Of a stretch of 19,880 nucleotides of DNA, positions 1-6,554 are shown one piece after another. Source of the DNA: an uncultured Bacteroidales bacterium (GTDB lineage: Bacteria; Bacteroidota; Bacteroidia; Bacteroidales; UBA932); assembly GCA_946549475.1 (NCBI GenBank), contig CAMNQO010000008.1:1-19880 (forward strand), written 5' to 3'. The translations under genes were made by a program, and so were the position numbers. Under the pieces are notes generated by a model. It saw only the letters and a list, made by a program, of their open reading frames with translations, had not been told where the DNA came from and made no database searches. How positions within the stretch are numbered: the first letter of the stretch is position 1; each line of letters starts with the position of its first letter.

Positions 1-749
1 CCATCGGCTCGATTGCTTTCGGTTTGCCGGCGGCGGTAGTGGATGGCAATGTCTATCGCGTGCTGTCCCGTTATTTCGGAATAGAAACGCCAGTCGGTAC
101 GACGGCTGCCAAAAAGGAATTTTCGGATCTGGCCCAACGCCTTTTGCCGGCGGACCGGCCGGGGGATTTCAATGAGGGGATGATGGATTTCGGGGCGATG
201 GTCTGTACGCCGTCAAGTCCGGATTGTACCCGTTGTCCGCTCTTGCAGACCTGTTTCGCATACCAAAATGCCCGCGTAGAAAGTCTGCCCGTCAAAAAAG
301 CGGCGGCGGCAGTCAAAGAGCGCTTTTTTACTTACATTTATATAAGGTGTCAGGGCAGGACCGCAATCCGCAGACGCCCATCCGGTGACATCTGGCAGGG
401 ACTCTGGGAGCCTTTCCTCTTTGAGCATGCCGCCCCGGCTTCTGCGCAGGCCTCTGCCTCGCCCCTGACCCCGGCCTCTGCACCGGCCCCTGCCGCAGGA
501 CAGGAAGCCTCCGCTCCGCTTCCGGACTGGGCTGCCTCCGCCGTCCTGCTGCGTCCCCATGTCAGGCATCAGTTGACGCACCGTACCCTGTACGCCGATT
601 TCTATCTGCTGGAGACGACGGCTCCTCCTCCGCTTCCGGCGGATTATCGTTGGGTGGATGAAGCGGCATTGGACCGTTATGCCAAGCCCCGTCTCGTCGA
701 GATGCTGCTGGAGAGCCTGGCGGCGGGCTACGCTTCGTGCATTTTCTGA
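1..749 (+). CDS. mutY: A/G-specific adenine glycosylase MutY, 5'-truncated by the window edge
   Basis: This base-excision repair enzyme removes adenine mispaired with guanine or 8-oxoguanine. The frame is open from base 3 and gives 248 residues; roughly the first 120 residues of a normal ~350-residue MutY lie outside the window, including most of the helix-hairpin-helix region. The visible part starts in the catalytic segment (VVDGNVYRV), where Asp14 of the fragment matches the conserved catalytic Asp. A [4Fe-4S] site follows with spacing C-x6-C-x2-C-x5-C (fragment residues 68, 75, 78, 84). The C-terminal half is the NUDIX-like 8-oxoG recognition domain, with the typical IWQGLWE signature. 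Fragment residues about 142-174 form an Ala/Pro/Ser-rich low-complexity stretch, probably a flexible insert. The stop codon overlaps the end of the convergent thioesterase gene by 22 bp. Identification is secure. Confidence 0.95.
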   Translation, partial: IGSIAFGLPAAVVDGNVYRVLSRYFGIETPVGTTAAKKEFSDLAQRLLPADRPGDFNEGMMDFGAMVCTPSSPDCTRCPLLQTCFAYQNARVESLPVKKAAAAVKERFFTYIYIRCQGRTAIRRRPSGDIWQGLWEPFLFEHAAPASAQASASPLTPASAPAPAAGQEASAPLPDWAASAVLLRPHVRHQLTHRTLYADFYLLETTAPPPLPADYRWVDEAALDRYAKPRLVEMLLESLAAGYASCIF

Positions 750-1120
750 TAGAAATCGGGGAATCGTTCCGCCAGGCGGACGGGCCGTCCGTTTTCCAGA
801 AAACAGTGGGTGCTCGTGGCCGTGCAGACAATCAGCCCTTTCACCCGCATGGTGTAGGCGAAACTGATTTTAAGGGGGCTCTCGGAGGCGATGGCGATCT
901 CAATCTCGAGGACATCCTTGAAGGTCGTCGTGCGTTTGTAGTCGCAGGTGAGCGCAATCACGGGCGAGACCACGCCTTCGGCTTCCATGCGCTCAAATCC
1001 GTAGCCCAGCGCATCCATCCACGCGATGCGTGCCTCCTCCATGAAACGGATATAGTTGGAATGGTGGGTGACCCCCATCCGGTCACACTCGTAATAATGG
1101 ACTTCCCGCTTGTAGGTCAT
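728..1120 (-). CDS. Acyl-CoA thioesterase, YbgC/4HBT hotdog family
   Basis: A 130-residue single hotdog-fold protein expected to hydrolyse acyl-CoA thioesters in the cytosol; the substrate cannot be read from sequence. The N-terminus YYECDRMGVTHHSNYIRF matches the 4HBT/YbgC active-site helix, with Asp13 as the likely catalytic residue (DxxG...NY pattern). The length is typical of the family. The ATG at 1120 overlaps the stop of the upstream yitT-like gene as ATGA. It is preceded by a strong Shine-Dalgarno AGGAGG lying inside the end of that gene, which fixes this start and indicates translational coupling. A longer open frame extends to 1744, but it is antisense-like reading through the yitT gene and carries no family signal. 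The 3' end overlaps mutY tail to tail. Some Bacteroidota relatives are annotated as 4-hydroxybenzoyl-CoA thioesterase; that specificity is not supported here. Confidence 0.9.
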   Translation of the reverse strand: MTYKREVHYYECDRMGVTHHSNYIRFMEEARIAWMDALGYGFERMEAEGVVSPVIALTCDYKRTTTFKDVLEIEIAIASESPLKISFAYTMRVKGLIVCTATSTHCFLENGRPVRLAERFPDFYQKMHEA

Positions 1121-2106
1121 GACTTGTTGTCCTCCTTTCCGGAAATCTGGTATTTCTCCCGTTCGGAGAGTTTGCGTCCCTTCTCTTTGAAATGCTCGAA
1201 TCCTTCGCCGAATACATTGGAAACATTGGCGATATAGACAAAGGCATCCGGGTCCAGCACTTTGATATACCGGAGCAACATGCTCAGATCCCGTTTGCGG
1301 GTGATGGCCAGCAAGACTTCTTTTTCTTCTTTGGTGTACCATCCCTGGGCGTGCAGAACGGTCACTCCGCGCTGAAAGTCGAAGGCGATGGCATCGGCAA
1401 TCTCCTGATACTTCTTGGAAAAGATCATCACCTGGATGGACTGCCGGTTGCCGGAAAGAAACATATCGGTCGAGTAGCCGTCCACGGCCACGATGATGAA
1501 ACCATAGACGACCGTCGCGAAGCGTGCGGCAGCCGTAAGGGCATTCCCGTTTGCATCGAAGGAAGGAACGAAGAGGGCGGACAGGATGATGACAGAGTCG
1601 ATGAGCATCACCATTTTTCCGGGGGAAATGTTGTACTTCTTGGTCACAATCATCACGATGATGTCCGTCCCGCCGGTACTGCCGCCCTGGGAGAAGGTCA
1701 GACCGATGGACGAGCCGACCAGCGCGCCGCCGATGATGGCGCAAAGCATCTTCCCGTTGGACAGGACAAACTCTTCGATAAACTCCTGCGGGATGAGGCC
1801 CGGGATGATTTCAAAGGCCGCCGACGCGAGCAGCATGGCGTAAATGGTCTTCCCGGAGAAGCTCTTCCCCAGTATCTTCAGCCCGATGGCCAGCAGCACG
1901 ATATTGATCAGAAAATAGACCGTACCCACGCCTACGGCTCCTTTGGTCGCATAGTGGATGATGGCGCTGATACCGGTCACGCCGCCTCCTACGAAATTGT
2001 GCGGCATCAGAAAGACCGACCAGGAGGTCACATAGACCAGCACGCCCAAGGTAATCAAGGCGTATTCTTTCAGGAATGTTCCGACATTGTGTTTGAGCAG
2101 TTCCAT
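1117..2106 (-). CDS. YitT family membrane protein with C-terminal DUF2179 domain
   Basis: A 329-residue inner-membrane protein of unknown biochemical role. The N-terminal ~215 residues hold about five or six hydrophobic segments with the YitT-family motifs MPHNFVGGGVTGIS and QGGSTGGTDII. The last ~100 residues form a soluble DUF2179 domain, with the characteristic RGVTVLHAQGWYTKEEKEVL stretch. Length and domain order are those of the standard family. The ATG at 2106 is the only start that keeps the complete first hydrophobic segment. It lies 24 bp downstream of a TATCTTTG -7 element (2130-2137). It is the first gene of a two-gene operon with the thioesterase and is divergent from the antiporter. 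No transport substrate is established for most YitT members, so none is assigned. Confidence 0.92.
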   Translation of the reverse strand: MELLKHNVGTFLKEYALITLGVLVYVTSWSVFLMPHNFVGGGVTGISAIIHYATKGAVGVGTVYFLINIVLLAIGLKILGKSFSGKTIYAMLLASAAFEIIPGLIPQEFIEEFVLSNGKMLCAIIGGALVGSSIGLTFSQGGSTGGTDIIVMIVTKKYNISPGKMVMLIDSVIILSALFVPSFDANGNALTAAARFATVVYGFIIVAVDGYSTDMFLSGNRQSIQVMIFSKKYQEIADAIAFDFQRGVTVLHAQGWYTKEEKEVLLAITRKRDLSMLLRYIKVLDPDAFVYIANVSNVFGEGFEHFKEKGRKLSEREKYQISGKEDNKS

Positions 2107-2129
2107 GTCACAATCTTCAACTCAGGCTG

Positions 2130-2183
2130 CAAAGATAGTATCTTTTTCCTTATATTTGTGCGCATTTGTACGCTTAAGAGGAG
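2130..2183. promoter_or_regulatory. Divergent promoter region between yitT-like and antiporter genes
   Basis: Two Bacteroidota -7 elements (TAnnTTTG) lie back to back in an 83 bp intergenic gap. On the minus strand TATCTTTG spans 2130-2137 and faces the yitT-like gene. On the plus strand TATATTTG spans 2151-2158 and faces the antiporter. Neither has a clear TTTG -33 box at the usual distance. A Shine-Dalgarno-like AAGAGGAG (2176-2183) sits 6 bp before the antiporter ATG at 2190. Confidence 0.6.
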
Positions 2184-2189
2184 TTTGTC

Positions 2190-4451
2190 ATGCCGGAAGA
2201 TTTGAATCTCGTCAAAGACCTTGCTGTCATCTTGATAGCCTCAGGAGTATTTACCATCCTGTCCAAAGCCTTGAAACAGCCCCTGATCCTGGGCTATATC
2301 GTCGCCGGTTTCCTGGTGGGTCCCCATCTGGGCCTGTTGTCGGGCATCGGTATCAGCGACACCGAATCGGTCCGACAGTGGTCGGAAATCGGCATCATCT
2401 TCCTTCTCTTCGGGCTGGGACTGGAGTTCAGTTTCAAAAAATTGCTGAAGGTGGGCAGCGCCGCCCTCATCACCGCCGGCATCAACTGTCTGGGCATGTT
2501 TCTCATCGGCATCCTGACCGGAACGGCCCTGGGCTGGCAGATGATGGAGTCCGTCTTTCTGGGAGGCATGCTCTCCATGAGTTCCACCACCATCATTATC
2601 AAAGCCTATACGGAAATGGGGCTCAAGGAAAAACCTTATGCCCCGCTCGTCTTCGGCATCCTGGTCGTGGAAGACCTCATCGCCGTGTTGCTGATGGTCC
2701 TCCTGTCCACGCTGGCCGCTTCCCACCGCTTTTCCGGAGGGGAAATGGTCCTGGCGCTGGCCAAACTGGTGTTCTTCTTGATCCTGTGGTTCCTGGTGGG
2801 CATCTACCTCATTCCCACGCTGCTCCGGAAATACCGTTCCTATCTCAGCGATGAAATCATGCTGCTGGTGAGCATCGGCCTGTGTTTTGCGATGGTCACG
2901 CTGGCCAGTTCCCTGGGCTTTTCCGAAGCGCTCGGCGCCTTTGTGATGGGGTCCATCCTCTCCGAAACGATGGAAGGGGAGCGCATCGCCCGTCTGACCG
3001 CCCCGCTCAAAGACCTTTTCGGTGCCGTTTTCTTCGTTTCCGTGGGCATGATGGTCGATCCGGCCGTCATCGCGCAGTATTGGCTTCCCATCCTGATTAT
3101 CGCGCTGGTCGTCGTGGTCTTCATGTTCGTTTTCTCGATGCTCGGCGCCTCGCTCTCCGGAAAAGGACTGTCAACATCGACCCATACCGCAATGAGTCTG
3201 CTGCAACTGGGCGAATTTTCTTTCATCATCGCCGGCATGGGCGTAACGCTGGGCGTGCTTCGCGGTTTTGTCTATCCGGTCATCATCACGGTGTCGGTGC
3301 TCACGACCTTCACCACGCCCTATCTCATCAAGGCGGCAGACCCGATGGAGCGTTTTCTGCGCGGTCATCTGCCCGCCAGGCTGCTTTCCCGCATCGACCA
3401 TGAAGACATCGACCAGACGACATCGAAAGCGGCCCGGAACCAATGGCGTTCGATGCTCAAATCCTATTTCCTGCGCGTGCTGCTGTATTCGGTCCTGCTG
3501 ACGGCCATCCTGATGGCTTCCCATATTTACTTGCCCGGCCTGGTCGCATTCCTGTTGCCGTCCGTCTCACCGGATCTGCGCGGCATCCTGGTTGCCGTCG
3601 TCACGCTGGTGGTGATGATTCCTTTCCTGTACGGACTGGCCATTTCCGGTTCTTCCATCAAGCACGCCGCCTCCCGCCTGATCAAGGAAAGCGACGCCGG
3701 GGTCTGGCGCGTTCTCGCCCTGATGGTGTTGCGGATTCTCATCGCCCTGTCTTTCTGCATCGCGGCCATCGTATCCAATGTCGAGATTTCCGCTGTCGCG
3801 CTGACGGGCGTCGCCGTCCTATTCCTGACCATCTTTTTCATCCTGCGGGTCCACTTCCACCGGCTGGCCAGCATCGAAGACCGTTTCTTTGAGAATCTGC
3901 ACCAGAAGGAAATCCAGGCCCGCCGGGAGCGTCCCGTGGCCGCTTCCGTCCAGCGCAAACTTTCCGCCTACGGCATCCATCCCCGGCGGGTGGTCGTGTC
4001 GGCGGATTCGACCTATGCGGGCAAGGCACTTCGCGACATTCCCATCCGCAGCGAGTCGGGAGCCAACATTATCAAGATATTGAGGGGGCATCGGAGCATT
4101 CTCGTCCCTGCCGCCGATGAAATCATCTATCCCGGCGACATCCTCCTGGCCATCGGTACGCACGGGCAGCTCGCCAGTTTTACGGCTTTGATGAGTGCGA
4201 CTGCCGATTTTTCGGAAGAGACGCCGTCGGAGTTCAGTCTGGAATGTTTCGTGCTGGACGAATCCTCTTTCCTGACCGGCAAGCGTCTGCGTGAAGCCGG
4301 AATCCGGGATGGCGGCTGCATGGTCGTCAGCATCCTGCGCGGGGAGGAGATGATTACCAATCCTTCCCCCGACTTGCTCTTCGAAGTGGGCGACGGCGTC
4401 TGGATTGCCGGAGAGAAGAAGAGCGTGGCCTGGTTCGGCGGCGAAAAATAG
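2190..4451 (+). CDS. CPA2/KefB-type cation:proton antiporter with two TrkA-C (RCK_C) domains
   Basis: A 753-residue inner-membrane antiporter, probably exchanging K+ or Na+ for protons. Residues ~1-390 form the Na+/H+ exchanger (PF00999-like) domain, with the family motifs LGYIVAGFLVGP, FLLFGLGLEFSFKKL and MSMSSTTIIIKAY. A second hydrophobic block of about five segments follows (~420-570), then a short basic linker. Two TrkA-C/RCK_C-like domains close the protein: ~585-665 (KALRDIPIRSESGANII) and ~675-750 (LTGKRLREAGIRDGGCMVV). There is no NAD-binding TrkA-N (GxGxxG) domain, so the regulatory part is RCK_C only. The ATG at 2190 follows a clear AAGAGGAG. It is divergent from yitT-like and convergent with the response regulator, with a 21 bp gap. 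The family call is firm; the ion and the ligand of the RCK_C domains are unknown. Confidence 0.93.
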   Translation: MPEDLNLVKDLAVILIASGVFTILSKALKQPLILGYIVAGFLVGPHLGLLSGIGISDTESVRQWSEIGIIFLLFGLGLEFSFKKLLKVGSAALITAGINCLGMFLIGILTGTALGWQMMESVFLGGMLSMSSTTIIIKAYTEMGLKEKPYAPLVFGILVVEDLIAVLLMVLLSTLAASHRFSGGEMVLALAKLVFFLILWFLVGIYLIPTLLRKYRSYLSDEIMLLVSIGLCFAMVTLASSLGFSEALGAFVMGSILSETMEGERIARLTAPLKDLFGAVFFVSVGMMVDPAVIAQYWLPILIIALVVVVFMFVFSMLGASLSGKGLSTSTHTAMSLLQLGEFSFIIAGMGVTLGVLRGFVYPVIITVSVLTTFTTPYLIKAADPMERFLRGHLPARLLSRIDHEDIDQTTSKAARNQWRSMLKSYFLRVLLYSVLLTAILMASHIYLPGLVAFLLPSVSPDLRGILVAVVTLVVMIPFLYGLAISGSSIKHAASRLIKESDAGVWRVLALMVLRILIALSFCIAAIVSNVEISAVALTGVAVLFLTIFFILRVHFHRLASIEDRFFENLHQKEIQARRERPVAASVQRKLSAYGIHPRRVVVSADSTYAGKALRDIPIRSESGANIIKILRGHRSILVPAADEIIYPGDILLAIGTHGQLASFTALMSATADFSEETPSEFSLECFVLDESSFLTGKRLREAGIRDGGCMVVSILRGEEMITNPSPDLLFEVGDGVWIAGEKKSVAWFGGEK

Positions 4452-4472
4452 GCTTTCCTGCGAAGCAAGGCT

Positions 4473-5177
4473 TTACAGCAGCCCCTTTTTGAATGTGCTT
4501 CCGATGGGCAGTTTCTGTCCGTTTGTGAGGATGACTTCGGTGCGCGAACGCTTTCCGATGGCGCTGCGGGCGACGATATAACTGCGGTGGATCTGGATGA
4601 AATCACCGGCCGGCAGTTCGGACAGTACTTTGGCCAGCCCGTAGAGGGTGATCAGGGGCAAGTCTTCGCTGCGGCGGTAAATCTTGATGTATTCTCCCAT
4701 CCCCTGGATGTAGAGGATGTCGTCGGCCGCCACCTTGACGAGGTGGTAGTCGCTCTTGAAAAACAAAGCCCGGCTGTGTGCGGCCTTGCCGGCGGCATCT
4801 TGCTGTATCATGCGCTCGCGGAGTCTGCCGGCCGCCTTTTCAAAATCCTGGAAGGAGAGGGGCTTGAGCAGATAATCGACCGCATTGACCCGGAAACCTT
4901 CCACGGCATAGTCTGCGTACGCCGTCGTAAACACCACCAGCGGCGGATGGTCCAGGCCTTTGATGAAATCCATTCCCGAAAGGTCGGGCATGTTGATGTC
5001 GGTGAAGATGGCGTCGCACCCGGCAAGATGCTCCCGTGCCTCGTGCGCACTGTGGCAGGCCGCCACCAGCGTCAGATAGGGGATGCGGGAGATGTAGAGT
5101 TCCAGTTGCCTGAGGGCCAGCGGCTCGTCATCGACGGCCAGCACGCGCAAGGGTTTGGTTTCGTCGGTCATCATCAT
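4473..5177 (-). CDS. LytTR-family response regulator
   Basis: A 234-residue DNA-binding response regulator, partner of the adjacent histidine kinase. Residues ~10-125 form a REC receiver domain with acidic pocket Asp16/Asp17, phosphoacceptor Asp60 in FTDINMPDLSG, and the conserved TTAYADYAVEGF and YLLKPLS switch segments. Residues ~140-234 form a LytTR DNA-binding domain (ILYIQGMGEYIKIY, FIQIHRSYIVAR, LPIGSTFKK). The length matches the LytR/AlgR class common in Bacteroidota. Three consecutive ATG codons (5177, 5174, 5171) make the exact start uncertain. The start lies 2 bp after the kinase stop codon, so the two genes form one operon. The convergent antiporter ends 21 bp away. Targets are unknown; the divergent lipoprotein operon beyond the kinase is the obvious local candidate. 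Confidence 0.93.
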   Translation of the reverse strand: MMMTDETKPLRVLAVDDEPLALRQLELYISRIPYLTLVAACHSAHEAREHLAGCDAIFTDINMPDLSGMDFIKGLDHPPLVVFTTAYADYAVEGFRVNAVDYLLKPLSFQDFEKAAGRLRERMIQQDAAGKAAHSRALFFKSDYHLVKVAADDILYIQGMGEYIKIYRRSEDLPLITLYGLAKVLSELPAGDFIQIHRSYIVARSAIGKRSRTEVILTNGQKLPIGSTFKKGLL

Positions 5178-5179
5178 GC

Positions 5180-6355
5180 TTATGCGTTGAGGGCGGGTTG
5201 GACGGGTATCTCAAGGCGGATGCCGTATTGCCGTTCGTCCAGCCGGATATCCAGCGTATATCGCCCCGGGTAGAGCAAGTCGAGGCGCTTGCGTACATTG
5301 TCCAGGCCCAAACCTCCGCCTTCCTGCCGGATCTGCATGTCTGCATGTACGCTGTTTTCGCAGCAGAACACCATCCTGTCTCCCGTCAGGGCTAAACGGC
5401 AGCGAATCCACGACGACTCTTGATAACTGATGCCGTATTTGAAGGCATTTTCCAGAAAGGAGCCCAAAATAATCGGAGGTACGCGTGCGGCGTCCGTGCC
5501 TGTTGCGGGAAAATCGCTCTCAATCGTGACTTTTTCCGTGAAACGCAAGCGCATGAGCGAGAGGTAATGGGACAGAAAGTCCAGTTCTTTGTCCAAGGGG
5601 ATGGTCTGCTCCCGGGAATCATAGAGGACAATCCGCATCAACTTGGAAAATTCTTCGATGCACAACTTCGCTTGCTCAGGGTCGATGTCCACCAGCGCAT
5701 GAATGTTGTTGAGGGTGTTCATGAAGAAGTGCGGATTGATCTGATAGCGCAGTGCGGCCAGCTGGTTCTTCAGATTTTCGTTTTGAAGCGTCCGCATCCT
5801 CCGTTCACTGCGGAGCCGATCGAAAAAGAGCCTGAGCCCGATGTCCACACCGAACATCAGGACCGTCAGCACGATGAATATCAGTTCGGGCTCGATGGGA
5901 CGCCGGTTTTCATGGGGGACCGGGCGGGTCTCGGGCGGGGCGGGCCGGTCTCCGGGAGACATTCCGGGCATGGGACTGTCCGTCGGCGGAAGTCCGGGTG
6001 AAACGGGCTCACGGGACGGTGGAAAGGGCGAAACGGACTCACGGGACGGGGGATGAGGTGGTCCGGGGCAATGCGGGCTGATGAACTGCTGAATGCCGAT
6101 GGCGGCTGTCAGCGCCAGTGCGCAAAGCAGGTACACCCCTCTCTTTTTGGGCAGCAGCGGCAACAGGAGGAAATGGTGGAGCAGTGAAGCGGTCAGGAAG
6201 GGGATGAGCCGTCGCCACAGGTCCAAGATCTCTTTCCAGACTGACATGCCGCCACTGAGCCGGCCGTAGTCAATCAGGATGAGCGGCGCGAGGATGAGAA
6301 TCAGCGTCCAGACAGCCGCATATACCCCATGTTCTTGTTTGCGAAGCGTGTCCAT
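5180..6355 (-). CDS. LytS-type sensor histidine kinase
   Basis: A 391-residue inner-membrane sensor kinase. Four hydrophobic segments lie at about residues 11-29, 50-68, 73-92 and 158-178. The loop between segments three and four (~93-157) is proline-rich and probably faces the periplasm. Residues ~200-280 form the His_kinase domain (PF06580-like), with phosphoacceptor His209 in INPHFFMNTLNN. The HATPase domain follows, with N-box LGSFLENAFKYG and G-box GGGLGLDNVRKRL. The open frame runs to 6541, but the ATG at 6355 is preferred: a minus-strand promoter (TTTG 6399-6402, 20 bp spacer, TATTTTTG 6371-6378) would start transcription only about 10 nt upstream of it. The frame before 6355 also lacks membrane or domain signal. 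It is operonic with the LytTR regulator. Confidence 0.93.
   Translation of the reverse strand: MDTLRKQEHGVYAAVWTLILILAPLILIDYGRLSGGMSVWKEILDLWRRLIPFLTASLLHHFLLLPLLPKKRGVYLLCALALTAAIGIQQFISPHCPGPPHPPSRESVSPFPPSREPVSPGLPPTDSPMPGMSPGDRPAPPETRPVPHENRRPIEPELIFIVLTVLMFGVDIGLRLFFDRLRSERRMRTLQNENLKNQLAALRYQINPHFFMNTLNNIHALVDIDPEQAKLCIEEFSKLMRIVLYDSREQTIPLDKELDFLSHYLSLMRLRFTEKVTIESDFPATGTDAARVPPIILGSFLENAFKYGISYQESSWIRCRLALTGDRMVFCCENSVHADMQIRQEGGGLGLDNVRKRLDLLYPGRYTLDIRLDERQYGIRLEIPVQPALNA
6000..6052 (-). repeat. 30 bp tandem repeat encoding a Pro-rich loop of the histidine kinase
   Basis: Two near-identical copies of a GAAACGG(G/A)CTCACGGGACGG-type sequence begin at 6000 and 6030, a period of exactly 30 bp. 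On the coding strand they specify a ten-residue unit, SRESVSPFPP followed by SREPVSPGLPP. They lie in the periplasmic loop before the fourth membrane segment. The in-frame period allows copy number to change without breaking the kinase. Confidence 0.7.
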
Positions 6356-6370
6356 CGGTCTATGGTCGGA

Positions 6371-6402
6371 CAAAAATACGCAAAAGTCCCATCCTGCGCA
6401 AA
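6371..6402 (-). promoter_or_regulatory. Promoter of the kinase-regulator operon
   Basis: On the minus strand a TTTG -33 box (6399-6402) is separated by 20 bp from a TATTTTTG -7 box (6371-6378), a full match to the Bacteroidota promoter pattern. The start codon at 6355 lies 15 bp beyond the -7 box, so the leader would be very short. Confidence 0.65.
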
Positions 6403-6444
6403 TATGGACGGCCTTTCGTTGAGAAAAACCCCCGCTTGGATATA

Positions 6445-6469
6445 AAAATCGGAAAAAAGTACGGATTTT
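6445..6469. promoter_or_regulatory. Imperfect dyad, candidate operator in the kinase/lipoprotein divergent region
   Basis: AAAATCGG (6445-6452) and CGGATTTT (6462-6469) form an inverted repeat, matching at 7 of 8 positions around a 9 bp centre. The dyad ends 14 bp before the -33 box of the lipoprotein promoter, a usual position for an activator site. The binding protein is not known. Confidence 0.4.
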
Positions 6470-6483
6470 GAAAACTCCGGCGC

Positions 6484-6513
6484 TTGCCGTGTCTTCATAA
6501 AAGCGTATCTTTG
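6484..6513 (+). promoter_or_regulatory. Promoter of the lipoprotein/VTC operon
   Basis: A TTG -33 box (6484-6486) lies 19 bp before a TATCTTTG -7 box (6506-6513), matching the Bacteroidota pattern. This predicts transcription starting near 6520 and a leader of about 35 nt before the ATG at 6555. It excludes little of the upstream in-frame ATG at 6531. Confidence 0.7.
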
Positions 6514-6554
6514 CGAAGAGTCGGCTCCGTATGTTGGACAAAAATAGAAGCGTT

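Noticed and set aside
1121..1744. Long minus-strand extension upstream of the thioesterase start
   Set aside because: It runs through the yitT-like gene in another frame, is Arg/His-rich, and shows no family motifs. The thioesterase ATG at 1120 has its own Shine-Dalgarno.
1192..2205. 337-codon plus-strand frame opposite the yitT-like gene
   Set aside because: Its His/Asp/Gly-rich composition is typical of the antisense of a membrane-protein gene, and the opposite strand has clear family motifs.
4452..4480. Possible bidirectional terminator between the antiporter and response regulator genes
   Set aside because: Only a weak 5 bp stem with a bulge is visible, so the evidence is too poor for a terminator call.
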